A stretch of DNA of 64,000 bases from NCBI RefSeq assembly GCF_010727475.1, contig NZ_AP022567.1:1860001-1924000 (forward strand). Reading direction: 5' to 3'. This DNA comes from Mycolicibacterium mageritense (GTDB lineage Bacteria > Actinomycetota > Actinomycetes > Mycobacteriales > Mycobacteriaceae). Position 1 is the first letter of the stretch. Each line of letters starts with the position of its first letter. Below are positions 43,408-52,253 of this stretch, one piece after another. A program made the translations under genes and the position numbers. The notes under the pieces were generated by a model. The model saw only the letters and a list, made by a program, of their open reading frames with translations. It ran no database searches and was not told the DNA's origin.

Positions 43408-44496
43408 ATGACTACCGCCAAGGTGCCCCCGGTCCGAGCAGCCCGCGCCGCCGAACGTCTGCGCCATCTGCTGCGCCGGCTGCATCAGCGCAGCGCACCA
43501 CCCGCCGCGGTGATGCTGGAGATGATCCTCAATGCCTGGGTGGCGCAAGGGATTACCGTCGCAGCCCAACTCGGTGTGGCCGACGCGCTCGCGGGCGGCC
43601 CGCTGCGGGCCGAAGAACTTGCCCGCCGCGTGAACGCCGACGCCGACGCGACCGACAGGTTGATGCGGGCCCTGGTGAGCGAGGGGATCTTCCGCCGGAC
43701 CCGCGACGGGCGGTATGCCCTCAATCCGCTGGGCGACGCGCTGCGTTCCGATGCACCGGTATCGGTGGCCGGGATGGCCCGCTTCGTCGGATCCCCGCAG
43801 CACCGCGAACACTGGAGCCACCTGGGCGATGCGGTCCGCAGCGGCGAGGCCGTTATCCCCCGATTGCGCGGCATGGGGGCGTTCGAGTACATCGCATCCG
43901 AGCCGGACCTGGGCGAGATCTTCAACGACGCGATGACGAGCGTGTCGGAGCTGGCGATCGCGCCCGTCGTGGCGGCGTACGACTTCACACCGTTCGCCAC
44001 GATCGCCGATGTCGGTGGTGGCCACGGCCGGCTGCTGTCCGCCATCCTCGATGCCGCGCCTGCGGCCCGCGGGGTGCTCTACGACCTGCAGCAGGTCGTC
44101 GACGGGGCACCAGAGTTGTTGGGCAAGTACGGAACCGCCGACCGCGTCGAGATCGTCGCCGGATCGTTCTTCGACCGAGTGCCCGCCGGCGCCGATGCGT
44201 ACGTGCTGAAGAACATCATCCACGACTGGCCGGATGAGCAGGCCTTGACCATCCTGCGCAACATCCGAACGGCCGCGACGCCCGGGACCACGCTGCTGCT
44301 GATCGAGGCCGTCATCCCCGATCACAATCGGGAGTTCCTGGGCAAGTGGACCGATCTCGAGATGCTCGTCGGCATCGCGGCCCGCGAGCGCACCGAAGCC
44401 GAGTACCGCTCGCTTTACGAGCAGGCCGGGTTCCGGCTCACGCGCGTGGTGCCGACCGCGTCACCGTTCAGCCTCGTGGAGGGCCGCGCCGTCTAG
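43408..44496 (+). CDS. O-methyltransferase-like protein (acetylserotonin OMT family)
   Basis: 362 residues. A winged-helix dimerisation domain (about 30-110) contains GVADALAGGPLRAEELA. A methyltransferase domain (about 185-350) follows, with the SAM loop IADVGGGHGRLL and the catalytic-type His in KNIIHDWPD. It resembles SAM-dependent small-molecule O-methyltransferases and related demethylase-like proteins in actinobacterial secondary metabolism. TAGAGT at 43394-43399 is 8 nt from ATG 43408, suggesting a leaderless mRNA. A Zur/Fur-like box lies about 45 bp further upstream. Whether it acts with the importer operon is open. Confidence 0.85.
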   Translation: MTTAKVPPVRAARAAERLRHLLRRLHQRSAPPAAVMLEMILNAWVAQGITVAAQLGVADALAGGPLRAEELARRVNADADATDRLMRALVSEGIFRRTRDGRYALNPLGDALRSDAPVSVAGMARFVGSPQHREHWSHLGDAVRSGEAVIPRLRGMGAFEYIASEPDLGEIFNDAMTSVSELAIAPVVAAYDFTPFATIADVGGGHGRLLSAILDAAPAARGVLYDLQQVVDGAPELLGKYGTADRVEIVAGSFFDRVPAGADAYVLKNIIHDWPDEQALTILRNIRTAATPGTTLLLIEAVIPDHNREFLGKWTDLEMLVGIAARERTEAEYRSLYEQAGFRLTRVVPTASPFSLVEGRAV

Positions 44497-44500
44497 CGCG

Positions 44501-45139
44501 TCACTCGGCCTTCTGCGCCGTCAGCGCGGACTCACCGTGTGCCGCATCCGACGGCTTGCCCCGCAGCCCGCGCCAGAACAGGTTGATCATCAGCTCGGTC
44601 GCCTCGTCCACATCGGCGTCGCCCGAGCTGACCCGGGTGGCGATCGCCTCACCTGCCCCCACGAGCGCAACCGCCATCATCTCGAAGTCACTGTCCGGCG
44701 CGGGGTTACGCGTGCCGGTGCTCAGCAGCCGGGCCACCAGGTCGATGATCTTCTCCCGGCCTTCCCGCACGGTGTGCGCGAACGCCTGCGAACTCGTGGC
44801 CTGGGTGTAGAGCACCATCCACGACGCGCGGTTGGCGTCGATGTAGGTGAGGAACGCCAGCACCGCGTTGCGCAGCAGATCCTTGGGGCTCTGGGTGAAA
44901 TCGATCTGCCCGCGGACGACGTCGACGAACCGCGTCAGTTCGCGGTTGAGGCACGCGCCGAACAGTTCCTCTTTGGACCCGTAATAGAGGTACAGCATCG
45001 GCTTGGAGATCTCGGCTTCGGCCGCGATGGCGTCCATCGACGTCTCGTGATAGCCGTTGACCGAGAAGATCTGCACCGCGGCGTCGAGCATCTGTTGTTC
45101 GCGGACGGCACGCGGCAGCCGCTTGGTTCCACCTGCCAT
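44501..45139 (-). CDS. TetR family regulator (position of Rv0238)
   Basis: 212 residues. The N-terminal helix-turn-helix (about 10-60) has MLDAAVQIFSVNGYHETSMDAIAAEAEI and KPMLYLYYGSKEEL; the C-terminal helices show FWRGLRGK. Size and position between htdX and lpqI agree with Rv0238 of M. tuberculosis, though here two inserted gene groups separate it from both. It converges with the O-methyltransferase gene, 4 bp away. Its targets are unknown; the palindrome between fadA2 and fabG4 is a candidate. Confidence 0.9.
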   Translation of the reverse strand: MAGGTKRLPRAVREQQMLDAAVQIFSVNGYHETSMDAIAAEAEISKPMLYLYYGSKEELFGACLNRELTRFVDVVRGQIDFTQSPKDLLRNAVLAFLTYIDANRASWMVLYTQATSSQAFAHTVREGREKIIDLVARLLSTGTRNPAPDSDFEMMAVALVGAGEAIATRVSSGDADVDEATELMINLFWRGLRGKPSDAAHGESALTAQKAE

Positions 45140-45155
45140 CCGACCAGGGTAACTG

Positions 45156-46040
45156 TCATGGCAGAAGCTCAGCGCGCCGTTGCTCCTCCCACAACGCCAT
45201 GCGGGTCCGTGCCGGCTCTCCGATCGCGTCCATGACCAACGGGATGAGCAGTTCGGTCAGCAGAAATCCGGCCGCCATGCTCTGGTACGTGGTACCGACC
45301 GTGCTCGAGGCGGCCAGCACGACTTCGGCGTCCGGTGCCACCGGGCAGCTCAGATCGTCGGTGATGAGCAGGACGGTCGCGCCCGCGCGGTGCACGCGTT
45401 GCGCCAGCTCGGCTGCGCTGCGCTGATACCTGTGATAGTCGAACAGCACCACGACGTCATGGCGTGACAGTTCGAGCAGCGCACCTAAATCCCCGCCCGT
45501 CGGGTCGCCCAGCACCCGGGTGCCCGGGCGCAGTTGTTCCAGGTGGGCGGCCAGGTGCATCGCCAGCAGGTGCGAGAAGCGACCACCGTGCAGATACACC
45601 GTGCGACCGACGTCCGCCAACAGCGCCACCGCGGCTTCCAGCGCGGGTTCCGTAAGCAGCGCCAACGTCTGCGCCGCGCGCTCGTTCTGCGCGCGCGCCT
45701 GCTGCAACAACCGGTCGAGCAGACTGCCTGCCGCCGGCGCATCGGGCAACCTGGTGATCGGCCCACTCGATCGCGCGGACAACTCGGCGCGCAACGCGAC
45801 CTGCAGATCGGCGAATCCGTCGTAGCCGAGGGACTGCGCGAACCGTAGCACGGTCGGGGGGCTCACCTCGGCACGTTCGGCGAGCCTGGCGGCGCTGGCC
45901 AACCCGGCGCTCGGATAGTCGCCGAGCAACGCTCGCCCTACCCGCCGCTCAGCCTTGCTGAGCGTGGGCAGTGCGGCGGTGGCCCTGGCCTCCACCGTCG
46001 AGATCTTCGCCACCGGCTCGTCCTCTGACACGGTTCTCAA
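45156..46040 (-). CDS. RpiR/MurR family regulator with SIS domain
   Basis: 294 residues. An N-terminal HTH_6 domain (about 20-90) has LSKAERRVGRALLGDYP and SPPTVLRFAQSLGYDGFADLQ. A SIS domain (about 130-260) follows with VYLHGGRFSHLLAMHLAAHL and LITDDLSCPVAPDA. The TTG start overlaps the amidotransferase stop by 4 nt; a GTG three codons later is possible. It probably controls the divergent GS-permease-aminotransferase-amidohydrolase operon through the palindrome at 46883-46900. SIS domains sense phosphosugars, but some RpiR proteins near amine genes respond to other ligands. Confidence 0.9.
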   Translation of the reverse strand: MRTVSEDEPVAKISTVEARATAALPTLSKAERRVGRALLGDYPSAGLASAARLAERAEVSPPTVLRFAQSLGYDGFADLQVALRAELSARSSGPITRLPDAPAAGSLLDRLLQQARAQNERAAQTLALLTEPALEAAVALLADVGRTVYLHGGRFSHLLAMHLAAHLEQLRPGTRVLGDPTGGDLGALLELSRHDVVVLFDYHRYQRSAAELAQRVHRAGATVLLITDDLSCPVAPDAEVVLAASSTVGTTYQSMAAGFLLTELLIPLVMDAIGEPARTRMALWEEQRRAELLP

Positions 46041-46834
46041 TCTGCCATGACAGGCACCGAATTCATCGACAGGTCGGCCATCGAGATCGCGGTGACGCTC
46101 TCGGGCGGCAACGCCTGCCAGTCCAGATCACCGAATCCGGTGGAGCCGATCACCACTGCGCTGTCACTGGGCCGGGCCCACCGCAGCGCAAAGTAGTCCT
46201 CGAGATGCTCGGTGGGCAGATCGGCGGCGGTGATCTCCTCGATGTCCTCGGCGGGCAGTTGACTGCGCGCGTGCGCGTGTACGGCGATCAGTTGGCCTTC
46301 GCCGAGCACCAGTGCATTGAGGCACGCCTCCGGATACAGGGCCCGTAGCTGGGCCACCGCCCGACGGACCGCCTCGGCCAGATCAGGTGCGGTCCGGCGA
46401 TGTTGCCGGATCACGCCGAAGTAGCGCTCGCTGTCGGTGGTCCCACGCAGGGCGGCGGCAGTCGCCGGTTCGATGAGCTCGTCGAGCGGGCCGGTCGGTT
46501 TGATGGATCCGTTGTGCGCCATGGCAACACCGTCGGCGACGAATGGGTGCGAGTTCTGCGGTTGCACGGCCAGGCCGTTGGTTGCCCAGCGCAAGTGGAC
46601 CATACCGGCGGTCAACGGCCGGCTCTCGACTGCCGCCGCGAAGGCCGGGTCGTCGAGTGCGCTGCCCGCCGAGACCTCAACCCGTGGGGCGCCACCGGTC
46701 TCGTCGACATGAGCCATGCCCCAACCGTCGCCGTGCACCTTGGTGAGCGCCACGAAATCCTTCAACACGTGCCCACCGACGGCGTCCGAGACCGAGATCG
46801 GCGCAGTCGACACGACTCCCAGCAAGCGACACAT
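46037..46834 (-). CDS. Class II glutamine amidotransferase (EgtC/YafJ-like gamma-glutamyl hydrolase)
   Basis: 265 residues of the Ntn-hydrolase GATase_2 fold. After Met removal the nucleophile is Cys2 (MCRLLGVV). HLRWATNG and MAHNGSI are the glutamine-pocket motifs. There is no synthetase domain, as in EgtC, which removes a gamma-glutamyl group. Divergent from a GS-like ligase and coupled to the RpiR gene, it may hydrolyse the gamma-glutamyl amide made in that pathway, the role PuuD plays in the other cluster. Confidence 0.88.
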   Translation of the reverse strand: MCRLLGVVSTAPISVSDAVGGHVLKDFVALTKVHGDGWGMAHVDETGGAPRVEVSAGSALDDPAFAAAVESRPLTAGMVHLRWATNGLAVQPQNSHPFVADGVAMAHNGSIKPTGPLDELIEPATAAALRGTTDSERYFGVIRQHRRTAPDLAEAVRRAVAQLRALYPEACLNALVLGEGQLIAVHAHARSQLPAEDIEEITAADLPTEHLEDYFALRWARPSDSAVVIGSTGFGDLDWQALPPESVTAISMADLSMNSVPVMAD

Positions 46835-46882
46835 GGCTCCAACCCCTCCGAAGCAAAATTTAATGAATCGAACCTCTAGCGG

Positions 46883-46900
46883 TCATATTAAAGAATATGA
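46883..46900. promoter_or_regulatory. Palindromic operator candidate upstream of the GS-like operon
   Basis: TCATATT-AAAG-AATATGA is a perfect 7-4-7 inverted repeat in an AT-rich 115-bp divergent gap, about 50 bp before the GS-like start. It is the likely binding site of the RpiR regulator. The GS-like gene has the ribosome site AGGAGGAG. Confidence 0.65.
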
Positions 46901-46949
46901 AACATTTATGACATAGCGTGCTCGCAGACTTGGGAAGCCAGGAGGAGCC

Positions 46950-48260
46950 ATGACGCTGGAGATCGACGACCTACGCGCTGCCGGCGTGGAGATCGTGGCC
47001 GGATCGCTGACCGACCTGGCGGGTGTGACCCGCGCCAAGTACGTGCCGCTACGTCGCCTCCCGTCGTTTCACAGCGCCGGAATGGGCGTCTCGCCCTCGT
47101 GGAGCGTGTTCTGTGTCGACAGCGGGATCGCCTTCACGCCGGACATCGGGGTGGTCGGCGACCTGCGGATCCGCATCGACCCGGCCGATCTTCAGGTGGT
47201 CGAAGACGGCGTGGCGTGGGCACCTGCCAGCCTGTACGACCAGTACGGCGAACCCGCTCCGCTGTGTACTCGCACACTGCTGGCCCACGCCGAGCAGGCC
47301 GCGGCCTCGTCCGGGCTGACCGCCTTGATCGGTGCGGAGCTCGAGTGCACGATGCTGGCGCCCGACACCCAGCATGCATCCACCGAACCGTGGTCGCCCT
47401 ACGGCATGCGCACATCCCTGGACCGCTCGGCGTTCCTGGTCGACCTCATGGGCGCGGCAGAACGCGCGGGGCTGGTCATCGACCAACTCCACACCGAGTA
47501 CGGGCACGACCAACTCGAAGTGGCGCTGGCCCCCACGACGCCGGTCGCCGCGGCCGACGCGGTCATCCTGGCGCGGATCGTGATCGGCCGGGCCGCGGCC
47601 CGGCACGGCCTGAAGATCTCGTTCTCCCCTGTGCCGTTCGCCGGCGAGGCGGGCAACGGCGCGCACCTGCACCTGTCCCTTGCGGACGACGACGGCCCGG
47701 TGCTGTCAGGTGGCGGCGGCCCACACGGGATGCGGCCGGCCGGCCAATCGGCCATTGCCGGAGTGCTCGCGACCCTGCCGGACCTCCTCGGTCTCTACGC
47801 GGGCTCAGCCCTTTCCGCCGAGCGGCTCAAACCTGGCAACTGGGCAGGCGCAGCCCAATGCTGGGGCCTGGAAAACCGGGAGGCGGCCGTCAGGTTCATC
47901 GCGGCCACACCGGGAAACCCACACGGCGCCAACGTCGAACTGAAACTCATCGACCCCAGCGCCAACCCTTACCTCGCGGCGGCAGCATTCCTGCGCAGCG
48001 CGCTGCGTGGCATCGAACTCGGCATGCAACTGCCCGCCGAGGTCTCGGGCGATCCCGCGCAGACCGCCAACCTGCAACCGCTGCCGACCGATCAACGCAC
48101 GGTACTCAAGACCCTGCAAACCTCGGCGGTCGCCGCTGAACTGCTGACGCCGGCGGTCATCGAAGGTGTGGCCGCCGTGCGCCATCACGAACTCGTCACC
48201 TACGGCGACCTGCCGACCGACGAGATCTGCCGGGCCCTGCGCCTGGCGTGGAGCTGCTGA
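46950..48260 (+). CDS. Glutamine synthetase-like gamma-glutamyl amine ligase (second cluster)
   Basis: 436 residues of the GS family. Conserved metal/nucleotide positions lie in IGAELECTML, the HDQLEVALAP segment, GNGAHLHLSL and the C-terminal NVELKLIDPSANPYLAAAAFL. The pattern diverges from housekeeping GlnA and from the copy at 22424-23743. It heads an operon of ligase, APC permease, class III aminotransferase and amidohydrolase. A GS-like domain beside an amidohydrolase recalls fungal FluG, where the two are fused. Expected to glutamylate an imported amine. Confidence 0.87.
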   Translation: MTLEIDDLRAAGVEIVAGSLTDLAGVTRAKYVPLRRLPSFHSAGMGVSPSWSVFCVDSGIAFTPDIGVVGDLRIRIDPADLQVVEDGVAWAPASLYDQYGEPAPLCTRTLLAHAEQAAASSGLTALIGAELECTMLAPDTQHASTEPWSPYGMRTSLDRSAFLVDLMGAAERAGLVIDQLHTEYGHDQLEVALAPTTPVAAADAVILARIVIGRAAARHGLKISFSPVPFAGEAGNGAHLHLSLADDDGPVLSGGGGPHGMRPAGQSAIAGVLATLPDLLGLYAGSALSAERLKPGNWAGAAQCWGLENREAAVRFIAATPGNPHGANVELKLIDPSANPYLAAAAFLRSALRGIELGMQLPAEVSGDPAQTANLQPLPTDQRTVLKTLQTSAVAAELLTPAVIEGVAAVRHHELVTYGDLPTDEICRALRLAWSC

Positions 48261-48302
48261 CCCGATCCTCGCGATGAGCACAGATATCCAAAGGAGACAT
48301 CG

Positions 48303-49799
48303 ATGACCACCAGCGCCCCCACCGATACCGACCAATTACCGCACCGGCGCCTGCCGTTCTGGGTGGCGCTGGCACTGTCGGTGGCGACGGTCGGCCCGAC
48401 CCTCGCCATGTCCGGTAACGGCCAAGGTCTCATCGGCACCGTGGGCAAGGCCATACCCCTGGTGTTCCTGATCGGCCTCGTCGGCGTCGCACTGGTCGGC
48501 TACAGCTTCGTGCGGCTGACGCGTCACCTCAACCACGCCGGCTCGGCTTATGCACTGGTCGGCGGTACCGTCGGCCCCAGGGCCGGGTTCTTCTCCGGCT
48601 TCGCGATGCTCGGCGCCTACGTCGGATTCTCCATCGGCACACTCGCTTTGACCGCGGCGTTCACGAATGCGTTCATCGCACAACTGCAACCGGGCAGCGA
48701 TCAGCCGTATCAGCTGCCGTGGCTGGCGGTCGTGGTGGTGGGCGCGGTCATTTCGTTCGCTTTGGCCGGTCGTGACATCAGACTCCTGGCGAAGATCCTG
48801 CTCGGCATCGAAGGTATCGGCATCGTGGCGATGATCGTGCTCGTCATCGCGATATTCGCCCGTGGCGGGGCCGCATCCACGGGATTCGACCTCAGCGTCT
48901 TCTCGTTCTCCGGAGGCGTCTCGGCATCCGCGGTGCTCAGCGGCGTGGTGGCAGCGTTTCTGTCCTGGGCGGGTTTCGAAGCCTGCGCATCGATGGGCGA
49001 GGAGACCGACAATCCGGGCCGCAACATTCCCCGGGCCCTGGGCGGAACGCTGATCCTCACCGGTGTGCTGTTCGTCGTGGTGATGTTCGCGCAGGTCATC
49101 GGGTTCGGCACCGACGAGGCCGGGCTCGCGGCATTCCAAGGTTCGGGAAACACCCTGGGCGACTTGGGGAACCAATACATCGGTCAGTGGTTCTCGCTGA
49201 TCATCATCTTCACCGCGACCGTCGCGGCGTTCGGTTGTCACATGGCCACCGCGGCGACGTCGGGCCGCATGCTCTACGCGTTTGGCCGGGACGGGTTCGG
49301 GCCGAAAGCGCTGGCACACGTCCACGAGGCCACCGGCGGCCCGCGCCGGGCTACCTGGCTGGTGGTGGCCCTGGCCCTGGTGGTCGACCTGATCTGCGGT
49401 GCCACCGGCTGGCCGGTGATGGGCACCGGCAACGCGGCCATCGACACGTATTTCCTGTTCGCCGTGGCCGGTTCGGTGTGCCTCATGGTGTGCTACCTGT
49501 TGGTCGAGGTGGCCGCGGCGTGGTTCGTCGGCGCACCCAAGTTCATCGGCGTGCACGGCGGCCACGGCAAGGTGCCGGGCCTGGCGCTGCCGTTGCTCGG
49601 CGCCGTGGTGATCCTGGTGGTGCTGTGGTTCAACGTCAAGGACGCCGAAACCTGGCTGGCTGCCCCACTTTTGGGGTTGTACTGGTGTGCCGTCGGCCTG
49701 GTCATCGCACTCGCGGCATCGGGTATCGCCAAACGCGTCGGCGAATCGCTCACGCGAGAACTGGATCTCACGCCACCGGTGCAGGCGGAGGCCAAATGA
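48303..49799 (+). CDS. APC superfamily permease (second cluster)
   Basis: 498 residues with about twelve membrane helices. Helix 1 contains VATVGPTLAMSGNGQGL. LSWAGFEACASMGEETDNP and ATAATSGRMLYAFGRDGFGP are typical APC segments. ATG 48303 follows AAAGGAG. Its stop overlaps the aminotransferase start (ATGA). It probably imports the amine or amino acid processed by the flanking enzymes. Confidence 0.9.
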   Translation: MTTSAPTDTDQLPHRRLPFWVALALSVATVGPTLAMSGNGQGLIGTVGKAIPLVFLIGLVGVALVGYSFVRLTRHLNHAGSAYALVGGTVGPRAGFFSGFAMLGAYVGFSIGTLALTAAFTNAFIAQLQPGSDQPYQLPWLAVVVVGAVISFALAGRDIRLLAKILLGIEGIGIVAMIVLVIAIFARGGAASTGFDLSVFSFSGGVSASAVLSGVVAAFLSWAGFEACASMGEETDNPGRNIPRALGGTLILTGVLFVVVMFAQVIGFGTDEAGLAAFQGSGNTLGDLGNQYIGQWFSLIIIFTATVAAFGCHMATAATSGRMLYAFGRDGFGPKALAHVHEATGGPRRATWLVVALALVVDLICGATGWPVMGTGNAAIDTYFLFAVAGSVCLMVCYLLVEVAAAWFVGAPKFIGVHGGHGKVPGLALPLLGAVVILVVLWFNVKDAETWLAAPLLGLYWCAVGLVIALAASGIAKRVGESLTRELDLTPPVQAEAK

Positions 49800-51091
49800 G
49801 CACGCTCTACGAACGCGACGAAGCGGTCATCGCCGGAATCGAGAAACTGCGGTTCTTCCCGCTTGAGGTGGTCTCCGGCCACGGCTGCACCCTGGTCACG
49901 CCGGACGGCCGTGAGCTACTGGACCTTTCGGCCACCTGGACCGCATGTGGGCTCGGGCACGGGCATCCGGCGATCGCCGATGCGGTCAGCCGGGCAGTGC
50001 GTACCGCGCCAGGGGCAGGCGGCCTCTCGGCCGTGCATCCCGATTCGGTGGGCCTGGCCGAAGACCTGCTGGCGCTGGTTCCCGGCGGCGGCGAGCGGCG
50101 CGTGTACCTGGGGCATGCCGGTTCGGACGCCAACGACGTCGCGCTGCGCGCGTGCCGGCACGCCACCGGGCGACGCACGGTGATGGCATTCGAGCACAGT
50201 TACCACGGTGGTGTCGGGGTCGCCATGGGCGTGTCCGGGGTACATGTCGACGCGGGTGCCGCACCCGACCCCGACGCGGTATTCCTGCCCTACCCCAATC
50301 CTTTTCGGCCGACGAGCGCCGGTATCGAGGGCGACGTCAGCGCGTGCCTTGCCCTCGCCGAACGGCATCTGGCCACCGGCTCCATCGCCTGCCTGATCGT
50401 CGAACCCATTCTGTCCGACGGCGGTCTGGTGGTCCCGCCCGACGGCTTCCTGGGCCGGTTGCACGAGGTGTGTCACCGGCACGGCGTGCCGATGATCTGC
50501 GACGAGGTCAAGATGGGGCTGGGCAGGCCTGGCACCCTGCACGCGTTCGAACACGACGGCGTGGTGCCCGAGATCGTCACCTTCGGCAAGGTGCTCGGTG
50601 GCGGCCTGCCGTTGTCCGCGGCGGTCGGACCTGCCGAGTTGCTCGACAACCCGCCTGGCGCGGCGCTGCTGACGACCGCGGGCAATCCCGTGTGTACGGC
50701 GGCCGGCCGCGCGGTGCTGGCCACCATCGTCGGCGACGGTCTACCCGAGCGGGCCGCAAAAGTCGGTGCGGTGCTGCAGGATGCGTTACGCGCACTGGAT
50801 TCGGATGTGATCGGCGAGGTGCGCGGACGCGGACTGGCCATCGGTCTGGAACTGGTCGACCCGGCCACCGGCGATCGCGATCCCCGACTCGCCGCGCAGG
50901 TCGTGTACCGCGCCTGGGAACTGGGCGCGGTGGTGTACTACGTCGGTGGCAACGTTCTGGAGATCACGCCGCCGCTGATCTTGAGCGAGGCCGAAGCGGT
51001 CCGGGCCGCCGAGATCCTCGGCGCGGCAATCGCCGACGCCGCCGCAGGACGGGTCGACGCCGAGGAGGTCGCACGCTATGCCGGATGGTGA
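49796..51091 (+). CDS. Class III PLP-dependent aminotransferase (second cluster)
   Basis: 431 residues, fold type I. The phosphate loop region is HAGSDANDVALR, the Asp against the pyridine ring is in CDEVKMGLGRPG, and the Schiff-base Lys is in TFGKVLGGGLPLS. DEVKMG and the short N-terminus place it nearer to the glutamate-semialdehyde aminomutase/4-aminobutyrate branch than the polyamine enzyme at 25911-27284. The start overlaps the permease stop by 4 nt and its end overlaps the amidohydrolase start by 14 nt. It should transaminate the amine, free or glutamylated. Confidence 0.92.
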   Translation: MSTLYERDEAVIAGIEKLRFFPLEVVSGHGCTLVTPDGRELLDLSATWTACGLGHGHPAIADAVSRAVRTAPGAGGLSAVHPDSVGLAEDLLALVPGGGERRVYLGHAGSDANDVALRACRHATGRRTVMAFEHSYHGGVGVAMGVSGVHVDAGAAPDPDAVFLPYPNPFRPTSAGIEGDVSACLALAERHLATGSIACLIVEPILSDGGLVVPPDGFLGRLHEVCHRHGVPMICDEVKMGLGRPGTLHAFEHDGVVPEIVTFGKVLGGGLPLSAAVGPAELLDNPPGAALLTTAGNPVCTAAGRAVLATIVGDGLPERAAKVGAVLQDALRALDSDVIGEVRGRGLAIGLELVDPATGDRDPRLAAQVVYRAWELGAVVYYVGGNVLEITPPLILSEAEAVRAAEILGAAIADAAAGRVDAEEVARYAGW

Positions 51092-52250
51092 ACTCGCTGA
51101 CGTGTTCGACGGTGTGGATGCCGAGGTACCCGACGGACTCGCCGAGCACCTGCGCACGGTCCGGTTGATCGACCATCATGTGCACGGCACCTTCGACAAA
51201 CCTGTCGACCGCGCCGGATTCGAAGCGTCGATCAACGAGGGATCCACCGATCCCATACCGGATTTCATGACGCAATTCGATTCGCCGCTCGGCCTGTCCA
51301 TCCGGCGTTGGTGTGCGCCGGTGCTCGGGCTGCCCGCGCACGCGGACGCCGACGAGTACTGGAAGCGGCGCAGCGAATTCACGCCCGATGAACTGGCTTC
51401 GCTCATGTTGCCGCCGGCACGTGTCGAACGCTGGGTCGTCGACACCGGTTTCCAGGGGGATCTCATCACGACGCCCGAGCGGCTCACCGAACTCAGCGGG
51501 AGCCCGTCGTCGTCGATCTTGCGCCTGGAGCGCCTGGCCGAGGATCTCCTCGAATCCGGCACGGCGCCCGAGGACTTTCCGGATGCGTTCCGGACCGCGC
51601 TGCAGGGCGCTGCCGCTGCCCCGGACACCGTGGGCACCAAGACGATCGCGGCCTACCGGACCGGGTTCGTCATCGACTGGTCCCGGCCGGACGATGCCCA
51701 GGTGATCGAGCATGCGCGGACGCTGGCCGCCCGGCCGTCGCAGCGCGTGGACAGCCCCGTGTTGATCGCCTTCGGCGTGCACGAGGCCGCGGCCCACGGG
51801 CTGCCCATCCAGGTACACGTCGGCTTCGGCGACCGTGATCTGGATCTGCACCGCACCGACCCGATGCTGCTGCTGCCGCTACTGCGGACAATGACCCCGG
51901 TTCCCGTGTTGCTGCTGCACTGTTACCCGTTCCACCGGCAGTCCGGTTATCTGGCGCAGGCCTTCGACCATGTGAATTTCGATGTGGGCCTTGGCATCAA
52001 CTATCTGGGGGTGCGGTCGACCGGTCTGGTCGCCGAAGCGATGGAGACCGCACCGTTCGCCAAGCAACTGTTCTCGTCGGACGCGTTCGGGCCACCCGAG
52101 TTGCATCTGCTCGGTTCAGTGCTGTGGCGGCGGGCGATGGGACTGGTTCTCGGCCGATGGATCCGGTCCGGCGACTGCAGCGAGGCCGACGCGATCAGGA
52201 TCGTCGACATGATCGGGGTGCACAACGCCACCCGGGTCTACTCGCTGTGA
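51078..52250 (+). CDS. Amidohydrolase family protein (FluG N-terminal-like)
   Basis: 390-residue TIM-barrel metal hydrolase. The HxH metal motif is in LIDHHVHG (about residue 33), further His positions are in QVHVGFGD and LLHCYPFH, and the Asp is in FSSDAFGPPEL. This is the amidohydrolase_2 type found fused to a GS domain in fungal FluG. Here the two parts are separate genes in one operon. It may deglutamylate, decarboxylate or hydrolyse the pathway intermediate. It ends 3 bp from the convergent lpqI. Confidence 0.87.
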   Translation: MPDGELADVFDGVDAEVPDGLAEHLRTVRLIDHHVHGTFDKPVDRAGFEASINEGSTDPIPDFMTQFDSPLGLSIRRWCAPVLGLPAHADADEYWKRRSEFTPDELASLMLPPARVERWVVDTGFQGDLITTPERLTELSGSPSSSILRLERLAEDLLESGTAPEDFPDAFRTALQGAAAAPDTVGTKTIAAYRTGFVIDWSRPDDAQVIEHARTLAARPSQRVDSPVLIAFGVHEAAAHGLPIQVHVGFGDRDLDLHRTDPMLLLPLLRTMTPVPVLLLHCYPFHRQSGYLAQAFDHVNFDVGLGINYLGVRSTGLVAEAMETAPFAKQLFSSDAFGPPELHLLGSVLWRRAMGLVLGRWIRSGDCSEADAIRIVDMIGVHNATRVYSL

Positions 52251-52253
52251 GGC

